A stretch of 64,000 nucleotides of DNA from Pseudomonas sp. MYb118 (GCF_040947875.1 NZ_JBFRXN010000003.1:186001-250000), one strand, 5' to 3'; positions 17,433 through 26,720 are shown, counted from the stretch's first letter. Numbers and translations: made by a program. Notes: generated by a model from the sequence alone, not told the origin.

Positions 17433-18773
17433 ATGAAGCTCATAGCCCGCAACACGTTCGACAACGAGCAGGACAGTGTGCTGTACAACCGCATCGCCTG
17501 GCGGTTGCTGCCGTTCCTGTTCGTGCTCTACATCATTGCCTTCCTCGACCGGGTCAACGTCGGTTTCGCCAAGTTGCAGATGTCCGCCGACATCGGCCTG
17601 AGCGACATGGCCTTCGGTTTCGGTGCCGGGGTGTTCTTCATCGGCTACTGCCTGTGCGAGATCCCCAGCAACATGATGCTGCAAAGGGTCGGGGCGCGGT
17701 TCTGGATCACCCGCATCATGGTGATGTGGGGCATCCTCTCGGTGTCGATGATGTTCGTGCAGACGCCGAACCAGTTCTACGTCCTGCGCTTTCTGCTGGG
17801 CATGGCCGAGGCCGGGTTCTATCCGGGGGTGGTGTTGTACATGACTTACTGGTTCCCGTCCTATGCCAGGTCCCAGGCCATGGCCTGGTTCAACCTGGGT
17901 ATCGCCATGGCCGGTGTGCTGGGCAGCCCGCTGTCGGGCTGGATCATGCAGACCTTCGCCGGTGTGCACGGCCTGGCCGGCTGGCAATGGTTGTTCCTGA
18001 TCGAAGGCACGCCGGCGGTGTTGCTCGGCATCGTGGTGTTCTTCTACCTCGATGACCGTCCGGGCAACGTCCACTGGTTGAGCCCGGAGCAGAACCAGCG
18101 GGTGGTGCGCCAACTGGCCGCGCAACGCCAGGCCCAGGAGCATGCGGGGGCGGGGCACAATTTCCGTGCGGCGTTCGTCAACAAGGACCTGTGGCGGCTG
18201 ATCTACGTGAACTTCGCCCTGTTGTGCGGCACCTACGGCGTGAGCTTCTGGCTGCCGCAGATCGTCCAGGGCCTGGGCATCAAGAGCCTGACCCACACCG
18301 GTTTGATCGCGGCCATTCCGTTCGCGATCGCCTCGGTGGTGATGCTGGTGGTCAGCCGCCATTCGGACCGCACCCGCGAACGGCGCTGGCACGGCACCCT
18401 GTGCAACCTGGCGTCGGCGGCAGGGCTGGCGATAGCCGCGTTCTTCCACGATCAGCCGGTGCTGTCGCTGGCCGGCCTGAGCCTGGCGATGTCGGGCGGC
18501 CTGGCCGGATTCTGCGTGCTGTGGGCGTTGCCTGGGGTGTTGCTGACCGGCACGGCGGCGGCAGCCGGTATCGCGCTGATCGCCACCATCGGTAACCTCG
18601 GTGGCTACGCCAGCCCGTTCATGATGGGCTGGGTCAAGCAGGGCAGCGGCCATCTGGAATACGGCCTGTACGTGCTGGCAGTGATGACCCTGATCGGCGC
18701 CTACGCGATGTTCTCGGTGAAACCGCCGCAGCAGGATCGCGCTACGGTTTCGGCAGAACCTGCGAGTATTTGA
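17433..18773 (+). CDS. MFS transporter, anion:cation symporter (ACS) type
   Basis: This 446-residue inner-membrane protein has twelve predicted helices. It carries the ACS-family hallmarks FLDRVNVGFAKLQM near residues 38-51, EIPSNMMLQRVGAR near 76, LRFLLGMAEAGFYPGVVLYMTYW and a DDRPGNVHWLSPEQ loop. These carriers import organic acids such as hexuronates, phthalate-like aromatics or tartrate with protons. It is co-oriented with ALDH and GMC genes 50 bp upstream and an IclR regulator downstream. It is very like the transporter gene at 29287-30618 (roughly two thirds identical by eye), so the two probably arose by duplication. Confidence 0.92.
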   Translation: MKLIARNTFDNEQDSVLYNRIAWRLLPFLFVLYIIAFLDRVNVGFAKLQMSADIGLSDMAFGFGAGVFFIGYCLCEIPSNMMLQRVGARFWITRIMVMWGILSVSMMFVQTPNQFYVLRFLLGMAEAGFYPGVVLYMTYWFPSYARSQAMAWFNLGIAMAGVLGSPLSGWIMQTFAGVHGLAGWQWLFLIEGTPAVLLGIVVFFYLDDRPGNVHWLSPEQNQRVVRQLAAQRQAQEHAGAGHNFRAAFVNKDLWRLIYVNFALLCGTYGVSFWLPQIVQGLGIKSLTHTGLIAAIPFAIASVVMLVVSRHSDRTRERRWHGTLCNLASAAGLAIAAFFHDQPVLSLAGLSLAMSGGLAGFCVLWALPGVLLTGTAAAAGIALIATIGNLGGYASPFMMGWVKQGSGHLEYGLYVLAVMTLIGAYAMFSVKPPQQDRATVSAEPASI

Positions 18774-18833
18774 TGTCGTAGACCAACACAAGCGTTTCGC
18801 CAAGCGATACAATCGGGCTTTCCCAAAAGCTCC

Positions 18834-19649
18834 ATGCGAGGTGAACGCTTGAACCAGGACGATGAAAAGCCCGCCAGCGGTCCGGCCCTGCTCGAGTCGG
18901 TGGAGATGGTCTTCCGCCTGCTCGACGAACTGACCGCTGCGCGGCGCCCGCTCGGGGTCACCGAGCTGGCGCAACAACTGCAAACGGCCAAGCCGCGCAC
19001 CTATCGGCACCTGGCGTCGATGCGCCAACTGGGGATCCTCGAACAGGACCCGACCACCGAGAAGTACATGCTCGGTTCGCGCCTGGTGGCCTATGGCGAA
19101 GCCGCCGGCGAGCAGTTCGACCTGCGCGCCATCGCCGACCCTTACCTGACCCGCATTCGCGATGCCACCGGCCAGACGGCCTTGCTGGCGGTCGCCACTC
19201 ACGACACCGCACTGGTGGTGTCCTGTGTCGAATCCAAGGCCAACGTGTGCATTTCGGTGAAACCGGGCAACCGCGTGCTGCCGTATTGCTCGGCCCAGGG
19301 CCGCACGGTGCTGGCCTTTGCCGACACCGCCAGCCAGCAGCGGGTGATGCGCCGCAAGATGCCGCAACTGACGCCCCTGACCCTGCACGAACCGGAAGCG
19401 TTGGCCGAGCGCCTGGCGCTGATTCGCGAGCGCCTGTATGACGACGCGGACGGCGAAGTGACCATGGGCATCAATGCGGTGTGCTGCCCGATCTTTCGCG
19501 ACAACGACCAGATCGTCGGCACCATCGGTATCGTCGGGCCGAGCGCGGCGATCCCGTCGCCACCGCCGGCGGCGATGTTGCGCGAGTTGCAGTCGGCGGC
19601 GGCGGAGATCAGCGAGCGTCTGCACGCGGGGACTTACCAGCGCCTCTAG
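18834..19649 (+). CDS. IclR-family transcriptional regulator
   Basis: This regulator of about 271 residues has a winged helix at about residues 18-82 (ALLESVEMVFRLLDELTAARRPLGVTELAQQLQTAKPRTYRHLASMRQLGILEQ) and the IclR effector domain after it (VLPYCSAQGRTVLAFAD, MGINAVCCPIFRDNDQIVGTIGIVGP). It sits 60 bp behind the MFS gene and most likely controls the ALDH-GMC-MFS operon and perhaps the divergent aldolase operon. A TTG at 18849 is an alternative start. A second IclR-type regulator is found at 36828. Confidence 0.9.
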   Translation: MRGERLNQDDEKPASGPALLESVEMVFRLLDELTAARRPLGVTELAQQLQTAKPRTYRHLASMRQLGILEQDPTTEKYMLGSRLVAYGEAAGEQFDLRAIADPYLTRIRDATGQTALLAVATHDTALVVSCVESKANVCISVKPGNRVLPYCSAQGRTVLAFADTASQQRVMRRKMPQLTPLTLHEPEALAERLALIRERLYDDADGEVTMGINAVCCPIFRDNDQIVGTIGIVGPSAAIPSPPPAAMLRELQSAAAEISERLHAGTYQRL

Positions 19650-19946
19650 CAGCGCTGGCGGTGGAGACAGAGGTAAGGTTTTTGGCTTTGAGGACCCGGT
19701 TTTCGTGGGGCTGGAATTTGGTGGGTTTTTTGATGTACCTCATAGGGTATCTATAAAAAATCAGCTAGTTATGGCTTTCAGTGGAATCGAATCGGAAATT
19801 CTTGGGCTCCAACAAGAGCTACGCCCCGCGCTTCATAAGCTAAGTGGCTAACGGCAGAAAACGACCCATTGCGGCCTCTTGCGAACGGCAGCAATCGGCC
19901 TACTGCAGCCGGTGATTTGTATCCGTAGAATTAGGTACGATTCATC
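19650..19946. other. Left junction of the accessory island, no gene seen
   Basis: This non-coding stretch lies between the IclR gene and the DUF4062 gene, and base composition becomes more AT-rich within it. At about 19859-19912 it has degenerate repeated words (CGACCCATTGCGG, CGAACGGCAGCAATCGGCC) of a kind I associate with interspersed repeats in proteobacterial genomes. No attachment site could be paired with the right end by eye. Confidence 0.35.
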
Positions 19947-22427
19947 ATGGGCATGGAACAGGTTCAGTGGAAAATGGCAGGCACAAGACGGTTCATCAAA
20001 GTATTTCTTGCCTCTCCAAGCGATGTAGCTGAAGAGCGTAAGGTCGCCAAAACCATCGTTGACGATTTCAATAGCCAGCTAGCGGACGCGCTCGGATATC
20101 AACTCGAACTGGTCGGCTGGGAAGACACGCTACCCGGCGTCGGCCGGCCGCAAGCGATCATTAATCGCGATCTTGATGGATGCGACCTCTTCATTGGCAT
20201 GCTTTGGAAGCGTTGGGGCACGCCGCCAGGAACGGAACCCTACACTTCTGGTTTCGAGGAAGAATTCAACCGGTCGATGACGCGAAATGCGAAGGAAGGC
20301 CGACCTGAAATCAATCTCCTGCTCAAGGATCTTGACGCCGCGTCTCTCGCCGATCCAGGGGATCACCTCAAGAAGGTCATCGCGTTCAAAGAACAGGTCT
20401 TCGCCGAGAAGAAACTGTTGGCCGGCACTTTCACGGACGTGCGGGACTTCGAGGGCAAGTTCCGCAAGTGCATTCAGGGATACGTCATCTCACTTGCCAA
20501 CAAGGACAAAGAGTCAGAGTCCGAGAAAGATCAAGCACCTTCTCCCGGCACACATGCCACCCAGACATCCGAGCCAGGGCCAACGACTCCACTGTCAGTA
20601 GAAGGGGCAAGATTCCTGCGAAACTTCTTAAGCAAGGCCGAGAAGGCGACTGATGAGCATCCCCTGACTGCCATCGACGTAGCGCGGGTCAGATTGCTTT
20701 CCATGATAGCGGCCGTCCACGGTAACGATCAACAATCACTGGGACCGCATGACGCGAACCTTCTCTACAAGGCGCGGACGAATTTTGAGTTCGGTCGGCG
20801 AGAACTCAACGGGCTACGTGATGATGGCTTGGAACACCTCGAACACGAGAACGTTCCGCTCTGGCACTGGGTTGCAGCAGTCGACGGCTTCAAGAACAAC
20901 AGACTGCCCGTCTGCTCTTTGGTCGGCTCGACCGAAAGGCGCGTCGGCGCGCTGAAAGCCATGCGCCTGATCGCACTACCCATCGTCGAGGAAGAGCTCG
21001 TTGGCCGCAACGAGATCATTTCGCTGTGGTTTGCCGACACTTCCGAAACTGCAGTGCGTGTCTCCGCCTTGGATTATCTGAGCGAATGTGGTCAGCCGTC
21101 AGACCTGCCCACCATCCATGAAGAGTTTGCCCGGAACGAGACACAGACGACCAGCGCGGCAGCCAACGCCATCATCCGCATCTTGCTACGTGACGATCGC
21201 CGAAAAGCCTTGGAGACTCTCTACAGCTTGCAGCCCACCACGGTGAAGCAGGATCTTCTCGACGAACTGTTCAGCCACGATGCCGAGTTTGACGTTGAAG
21301 TCTTGCTGCGTGGACTCAGTCATCGCAATGTTCTGGTCAGAATCACCGTGGTCAAGTTGTTGCAAAAGCGGCGGGCGCTCGGCGCAAGCGTCGCCGAACC
21401 GTTGCTAAACGACAGCAATGCCGAGGTGCGCTATGAAGCGCTGCAAGCACTCATCACTGACGGCCGTAGCTATTCCGTTGAACAAGCGAAAGCGGTCCTC
21501 GTGCGTAAGAGCCCAGCTCCCATGGGATTATTGTCCGCCATGACTCATGCCGATACGGAAGGTGAGGCAGTCTTAGATCGTTACACCCAGCAGCTCTTTG
21601 ATCGCTTTACAGACGCGCAGCTCGAAGAAGAGGACCGATTAGCGATCTTCGACCAAAATGCTTATTTCGCGCTGATCCGTCGTAACTTCAGGCTGCATGG
21701 CGATAACTTACGTAAGGCAGTTGCTAATCAATTCGTAGATCGTTTTGAGTCGTTGCTGGAGGAAGTGGCTAAGCGGTATGGGCCGTTGACTGGCCTTGTC
21801 GAGAAAACTCGCTCACTTGGGGAGTACCTGCGCCGCAAGTTTACTCGCGAAGGCTTGGATATTATCTGTAGTCGACTCGACGCGGCCGACCTTCCGCTAG
21901 TTCGCTCAATGCTTGCAAGTGGTAGTGTCAGCTACTCAGCTGCAGACCTTAAGCATCTCGGGAAGTTCGGTCAATGGTGCGACATTCCCTTGGTGATTGC
22001 ATCGCTCGACCGGCCCGAGCAAGGTAGTACGTATGCATCGCTGCTTTCGATTGCAAGCAGTACCAAGCGTGAGGATGTGGCGTGTACGCTATATGCGCTC
22101 GGCAAGCATCGGCTCAACGACCTGCTGGCCATCACGATGCCCGGATACCTCATTGCGCGCATCATTCCATTGATACCCGATAAAGCCTTTCTTGGGCTGG
22201 CCGAAGTCGTCATCGTTTCGCTTATACAGTCAGAGTTTGAGGACGTGCGGAAGTTGGCCTCGCTCAAGTATGTCCGTGCCTTTTCTCGCCGCCAGGCAAA
22301 GGTGTTTCTTGACAAATACATGGCTGCCGATCAGTTTTATTACAACGTCGTACATTGGTTCGACTTCGGCATATCCGTCCCCAGAGACAGAATGCTGCGT
22401 GCAGCCAGGAAGGTGGTGGATGCGTAG
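19947..22427 (+). CDS. DUF4062 and HEAT-repeat protein, putative immune effector/sensor
   Basis: This 826-residue soluble protein has a DUF4062 domain at about residues 15-120: KVFLASPSDVAEERKVAKTIV, WEDTLPGVGRPQAIINRDL and CDLFIGMLWKRWGTPPG are the conserved parts. After a charged, Ser/Pro-rich linker (about 185-215) comes a long all-helical region with HEAT-like units near 330-530 (VRVSALDYLSECG, VRITVVKLLQKR, VRYEALQALITDG) and a helical tail. DUF4062 usually heads NTPase or repeat proteins linked to bacterial conflict; no P-loop is visible here. It leads an AT-richer island with SLATT and integrase remnants, so a stand-alone defence role is inferred, not shown. ATG 19974 (MAGTRRF) is an equally plausible start. 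Confidence 0.8.
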   Translation: MGMEQVQWKMAGTRRFIKVFLASPSDVAEERKVAKTIVDDFNSQLADALGYQLELVGWEDTLPGVGRPQAIINRDLDGCDLFIGMLWKRWGTPPGTEPYTSGFEEEFNRSMTRNAKEGRPEINLLLKDLDAASLADPGDHLKKVIAFKEQVFAEKKLLAGTFTDVRDFEGKFRKCIQGYVISLANKDKESESEKDQAPSPGTHATQTSEPGPTTPLSVEGARFLRNFLSKAEKATDEHPLTAIDVARVRLLSMIAAVHGNDQQSLGPHDANLLYKARTNFEFGRRELNGLRDDGLEHLEHENVPLWHWVAAVDGFKNNRLPVCSLVGSTERRVGALKAMRLIALPIVEEELVGRNEIISLWFADTSETAVRVSALDYLSECGQPSDLPTIHEEFARNETQTTSAAANAIIRILLRDDRRKALETLYSLQPTTVKQDLLDELFSHDAEFDVEVLLRGLSHRNVLVRITVVKLLQKRRALGASVAEPLLNDSNAEVRYEALQALITDGRSYSVEQAKAVLVRKSPAPMGLLSAMTHADTEGEAVLDRYTQQLFDRFTDAQLEEEDRLAIFDQNAYFALIRRNFRLHGDNLRKAVANQFVDRFESLLEEVAKRYGPLTGLVEKTRSLGEYLRRKFTREGLDIICSRLDAADLPLVRSMLASGSVSYSAADLKHLGKFGQWCDIPLVIASLDRPEQGSTYASLLSIASSTKREDVACTLYALGKHRLNDLLAITMPGYLIARIIPLIPDKAFLGLAEVVIVSLIQSEFEDVRKLASLKYVRAFSRRQAKVFLDKYMAADQFYYNVVHWFDFGISVPRDRMLRAARKVVDA

Positions 22428-22434
22428 CACGCGA

Positions 22435-22461
22435 AGGGCGCAATGAGTTGCGCCCTGTTTT
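22435..22461 (+). terminator. Rho-independent terminator after the DUF4062 gene
   Basis: AGGGCGCAA and TTGCGCCCT form a perfect 9-bp stem with a four-base loop, followed by GTTTT. It begins 8 bp after the stop codon, so this gene is transcribed as a single unit. Confidence 0.8.
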
Positions 22462-23132
22462 AACGTCACAGATGTCAAACCATCAGCACTCGCGTCAGCT
22501 CAGGATTGAAGCCAGCAGCGCTGCTTCAGTTCATTCTCTACCAGTCCCATTGGTCGCATTTTACTTTGCTGTTTCCGAGACTATGACCCCATAGATACCA
22601 AAAGGGAACAGCTGTTAAACTTGAAACATCAAGGCGATGTAGCTCTCTACTCTCCAACCATAATACCAGCATTCATTAACACCAATTCAGCCAGTTAGCC
22701 ACTATGCACAAGTAGTCCGGAGCTTTCAAATCACATACTGCAACTAACAGAGCAAGAGCAAAGTCAAGTCTCTTCACCATTCAACCTGCCCTCATCAGCC
22801 TCTCAATAAACTGCTGAGACAGAGGACGGTCACAAAGTACAAAATATTGTACTCTACTCGCAAAAAAAATACGCCAAGAGTTAAAATTACTTGAAATTCA
22901 TCCGATATTCATTTATCAATACCTTGACGGTCGTGCCAGCCACCTAAAAAGCATGCTCTTAGAAAAAAAATCCAAACCCAATAAATAGCATAAATCTTCA
23001 TTAACATCGTGCAGCTAAACGAATCGAAAACAGGCCGCATCAGTTAATGAGCACAGCTTCCTGAGAGTTCATGAAACCACGCAGAATGTATGTGGCGAAA
23101 TAGTACCGCCGCCAAAAAAGAGATCAATTAGA
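22462..23132. other. AT-rich non-coding stretch within the island
   Basis: About 670 bp hold no gene I can support. A 34-codon frame on the minus strand (22676-22780, starting MVKRLDFALALLVAV) has a hydrophobic start, but nothing else favours it. Composition is much more AT-rich than the flanking catabolic genes, which indicates foreign DNA. Confidence 0.5.
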
Positions 23133-23954
23133 ATGTTTCATCAGCGTCTGCTTCAACGTTATATGCCCGGCGACATAGCCACAAAGACTCTTAATGATGA
23201 CGGATTTTATTTCAGGAGAATCAATGGTTACCCTAAAGACCGGACAGAGGGCGATCGCGAATATTTTGGGAAAAATGAAAGTCTAATTCTGAGCTCTCTA
23301 AACAGCAGATTCTCCAAGACCGCGCATATGACGAAAGAAGAAGGTGCAGAATTATGCAAAAAAATTGTGCAGCGAGATAAAAAAGGCATATTCATTCAAA
23401 GTTGGTTTTGGCATCGACAGATGTCGCGCTTCATGTGGGAAGAGTATGCGAAATCTTCAAAAAGCCCCGACTGCGCGTTATTCATTGTTGACCTAATTAA
23501 GCTGGGGAACTATCTAGACAAAACTTTACCCGTTGGCTATCAATTCGAGCCCGTCAACTACATTGAAGATAAGCTTCAGCAGCGAGAAGCTGTATTTTCT
23601 AAAAATTTAGAGTTTCAGCCAGAACACGAATATAGAATTTCAATTGATATAAAAGAGCTAATGTTTTTCAACAAAAAAATTCTCCCAGAAATAAGCTGGC
23701 CACCTCGACACATGGACGTCTACTGTGAAGACGATCTATCCAAACACTATAGAAATGGAGGAATTGCTAGTGAGCACAATTTTAAGTATGTGGACGAATA
23801 CGGCTTAATTTTGAAAGCCCCGCTACCTGAACTATTGGAGTCAGTATTCATCCCCACCAACGCAGGCAGAGAATTTAGTTTGCAACTAGATAACATTCTA
23901 GATTCGAAGGGGTATGACTTTAAGTGCCAAAGAATTGACCTGCCGACTGAATGA
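23133..23954 (+). CDS. DUF2971-like protein
   Basis: This is a 273-residue soluble protein in AT-rich DNA. It shows the layout of DUF2971 proteins: an N-terminal RYMPGDIATKTLNDDGFYFRRI segment, a central FIQSWFWHRQMSRFMWEEYAKSS (in the family, a C(F/W)...MW..YA pattern) and a later EFQPEHEYRISIDI (the family's ExEYR motif). The biochemical role of DUF2971 is not established; members often occur in mobile islands. It lies between the DUF4062 and SLATT genes without a shared operon. Family assignment is by motif only. Confidence 0.65.
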   Translation: MFHQRLLQRYMPGDIATKTLNDDGFYFRRINGYPKDRTEGDREYFGKNESLILSSLNSRFSKTAHMTKEEGAELCKKIVQRDKKGIFIQSWFWHRQMSRFMWEEYAKSSKSPDCALFIVDLIKLGNYLDKTLPVGYQFEPVNYIEDKLQQREAVFSKNLEFQPEHEYRISIDIKELMFFNKKILPEISWPPRHMDVYCEDDLSKHYRNGGIASEHNFKYVDEYGLILKAPLPELLESVFIPTNAGREFSLQLDNILDSKGYDFKCQRIDLPTE

Positions 23955-25110
23955 CGATTTGTGACTGGAGCGAGGATTCTGATCATTCTCGTCAACTGGC
24001 TCCGGGGCATGATCATATACAATATTTGGCTGTAAATGATGCCCCAAGCTTTCTTCGATCAACTGGGTAATCCCATCCGCTGTCACCGGCACTGATTCGT
24101 AATCACGACAGCCGTAACCCTAGCGAAAATCTTTAACCCAGACTATCAATGGATTTCGAAAGTCGTCGGACTTGAGCTAGAGGTAAACATTTTCAACTTT
24201 GGTGTCTGGTCGTATCATGACTGCGCGCCACAGAAGAATCGGGAGCGCAGATTCTGGGTTTAGGCAGGGGATTTCAATGTGAGGTTTAGAGAGCGCTTGC
24301 CTTTCTGCACCATGTTTGGGACGACTGGAAAGAGCCATCAAGGAGATTCATATTCTGCTTGACCAGATAGATGTTCCAGTCTGGTTCAGCGAGAACGATG
24401 CGCTCCCAGGTAGGTCGCCTAATATGGTTTTCCCCTCATCAAGAGTGCACGCTACGACCATGACATCAGTTATGGATGTCCAAGCAGAGAGCTCGCCCAA
24501 TATTTCGGCGCTCCTCGCTTTTGGAAAATGCAGATCACTTATCAAAACTCTCTCCTCTCATTCAAAGTCTACCGGTAACTCTGGCTCTGTGCCCCCAGTT
24601 TGCTTATGGGGCCACCACACGAAACAGATCGGCCTCAAGCCGGTGTCTGCAACCGCAAGACCAACGCAACTCTGGCCGTTCGAGAAACGACGCCCGAGAA
24701 CCGATGATCGAAATGCTCAACAGTGCACTGCGGGCACTGCGCTCTGGGGTAGCATCGTGAAACGTACCCGAACGTCTCGGGCTGCGATCCACGGTCTATC
24801 GGAGATCTCTCAGCTATCGTGTGCAGTGATGCCTCGATCATAGACCTTATCCGCTCCTATTGGTTATCATGCAATAACCGATGGTAGCTCATCCTTTGAA
24901 CTACATTGACCGAAGGTTGTGAATTCCCATCACACGATTCACTTCACAACAAGGCGATCGCTAGCCAGATTAAGATTTAAGAAAATTTAAATTGTTGTCT
25001 GCCAGATGAAAATTTAGGTTGCGGCACTTAAAATCTCATCCAAAGCAATAGACAAAAAACCAATACCGAAATAAAATCAGACTCGATAAAAACTTGCAAA
25101 TAGGATTGCA
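23955..25110. other. Degenerate AT-rich stretch with short open remnants
   Basis: About 1.15 kb without a recognisable gene. A minus-strand frame at 23898-24110 (GYGCRDYESVPVTADGITQ...) and a plus-strand frame at 24094-24261 (...AKIFNPDYQWISKVVGLEL) read like real protein pieces but overlap each other, lack good starts and match no family I know. A longer plus-strand frame at 24316-24843 has random-looking composition after its first third. GGTTAT/ATAACC arms at 24862-24879 form a small hairpin. Confidence 0.45.
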
Positions 25111-25695
25111 ATGAAAGAATTAGACGCCCATCACAAACTTGCAGAAATTAACTCCATAAAAGTACTCGGCGACTGGTTAGATCGCTGTAAAAATGCTCGT
25201 GACGGACATTACAAAAGAGCTGAAGCCCTATTTTATCGCTCACAGACCCTTGGGTATATACTTATATATGCGACGGTCTTCGTCACAGTATTTTCATTCT
25301 TCCCAATTGATACTAAATCAATTTTTTTTGGAGCATAACCAAACAACATATATTAGTTCTTACGGGGTGTATTTCAGCAGTAATTTCCGGAATAGTTACT
25401 CAAGCAAGATATGGTGAAAGAGCTGAAATCCATCGAATCTTCCGGCGCTCGATATGCAAACTTAGCTCGAACAATAGAGCTACTTGAGCTAAAGGTTAGC
25501 TCCGGCGTTATTGATAACAATGAAATCACAAAGCAGTCAGTCGAAATCATCGCGGAATGGAATGCTCTGGCAAAGGACTCGCTATTAACCCCACACAACG
25601 AAAGTAAATTAAAATTAACATTTCACGTACTCATCGCACTGATAGTTTCTGCACTATTTTTCATTGTAGCAAGCAGCACACAAGCGGCAACTTAA
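25111..25695 (+). pseudogene. SLATT-domain membrane protein, frame interrupted twice
   Basis: Read through two frame changes this gives one protein of about 194 residues. Part one (25111-25328) has WLDRCKNARDGHYKRAEALFYRSQ and a first membrane helix (LGYILIYATVFVTVFSFFPI). At a run of eight T (25322-25329) the frame must slip by -1 to continue as a second helix (HILVLTGCISAVISGIVTQ) and ARYGERAEIHR. At 25437 one extra base returns it to frame one: SSGARYANLARTIELLELK, then EIIAEWNALAKDS and a third hydrophobic segment. This order matches SLATT two-helix membrane effectors linked to nucleotide-signalling immunity. AGGA before the ATG is a fair ribosome site. Two mutations, sequencing error or programmed slippage are all possible; mutation seems most likely. 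Confidence 0.72.
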
Positions 25696-25754
25696 CTACA
25701 GCATAGTACATTCCAGTACACTAAAAGTTTTCATTAAAAATTATTTAGCACTAC

Positions 25755-26338
25755 CAACACATAACCTTGGGCATTACCGACAGAGAGGAGGCAACGTAAC
25801 GGTGTCCCATAAGTGCCGCATAGCATATGGCTTTTGGTTCCCAGGCCACAGCGACTGCGGCCTAGAACGTGATCGGCAGGCTCGTGAGGCCCCCTTTTTT
25901 CCGCGCTCCAGATGAAGCACGGGTTGCTCGAACAGCGGTCGAATCAATCATCCAGGTGTGGGGAACGATCAAGCCTTTTGTCATTGAGTCTTAGGTGCAA
26001 TCGTCTGAGCATCTGATCGAATGTTCCGCGGTTTCGCCAGAGTCGGAAGCGGTGATAGACCGTCGCCCACGACCCGAAGCGCTCGGGCATATCTCGCCAG
26101 GCTGCTCCTGAGCAGAGCACCCAGAGCACACCATCGAGCATCAAGCGATCACTGCTGCGGGGCCTGCCCCTGACGTGGGCCGCCGTAAAAAGGTCGGCGA
26201 CCACTGCCCACGCTTCATCCGAGAGTTCATAACGCTTTGCCATCACAGAATTCCTTTCCGTAGATGGCCGGCGACTGTACAGAACCCAGGCTGTTCCGAG
26301 GCCACATTTCGGTTTCTTCGGATTTCAGACAGAGCCTA
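25755..26338 (-). mobile_element. IS5-family (IS427-like) insertion sequence remnant
   Basis: The minus strand encodes the first transposase frame at 26246-25944: RYELSDEAWAVVADLF, GRPRSSDRLMLDGVLWVLCSGAAWRDMPERFGSWATVYHRFRLWRNRGTFDQML. The second frame starts by frameshift (TWMIDSTAVRATRASSGA near 25950, then EPADHVLGRSRCGLGTKSHMLCG in another frame near 25840-25890) but fades out near 25760, so the 3' part with the last catalytic acid is missing. Two-frame transposases are normal for this group, but the truncation makes the copy inactive. The likely outer end (GGCTCTGTCTGAAAT, minus strand, from about 26338) abuts the integrase remnant. Confidence 0.75.
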
Positions 26339-26720
26339 GATATCAGACCGTGTTTTCAAGCTACGTATGGCCGAGCAGGGCCTGAACTGCTGTCAGGTTG
26401 TTTGGCCTGCGATAGATCAGCAAGGCCTTCGTATGTATCATCGTGTGAAGGCCGTACAGTGTTGAATCAAGGCCAATTGCTTTTCGATTCTGGCGTAGTG
26501 CGGGTGGAGATTGCATTGAGGCGTGTAGTCGGCTTGGAAACAGGCAATTCTCGCTATGGAGATGAATGTTAATCCTGCCTACGCCGTCAGCCTCACGGAT
26601 TAGTCGTTTCAGATCAGCCAAGATGGCCTCACACAAACGCATGCCGGTGGCTCGCGCCAATAGAACAATCGGCAGCGCGTGGGTGATGATGACGGGATAG
26701 CGCATCGACGACCTGCTTAA
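26333..26720 (-). pseudogene. Tyrosine integrase remnant
   Basis: The minus strand has RYPVIITHALPIVLLARATGMRL, EAILADLKRLIREADGVGRIN, then GLDSTLYGLHTMIHTKALLIYRR and NLTAVQALLGHT. These are the catalytic-core pieces of a pseudomonad site-specific tyrosine recombinase; the family normally reads ARATGMRLREA, GTHSLRRTKA, LLGHTKxExTVRYLG. Here the R of the HxxR box is lost (MIHTKA), and two in-frame stops replace the K and R after LLGHT, with LENTV and YLG still visible beyond them. The middle of the catalytic domain is shortened. It is therefore dead and marks the right edge of a former integrative element. Confidence 0.72.

Noticed and set aside
17412-19625. A 737-codon open frame on the minus strand
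   Set aside because: It is antisense to the MFS and IclR genes, very rich in His, Gln and Arg, and has no domain.
22676-22780. A 34-codon hydrophobic minus-strand frame, possible small toxin
   Set aside because: No antitoxin RNA promoter, terminator or homologue could be seen; the frame is short enough to be chance in AT-rich DNA.
24316-24843. A 175-codon plus-strand frame in the island
   Set aside because: No ribosome site, low-complexity Ser/Arg-rich second half and no family match; too weak to call a gene.
25322-25338. Programmed -1 frameshift as the sole explanation for the SLATT break
   Set aside because: The eight-T run is slippery, but a second, opposite shift is needed at 25437 where no slippery sequence exists, so two mutations or sequence errors are more likely.
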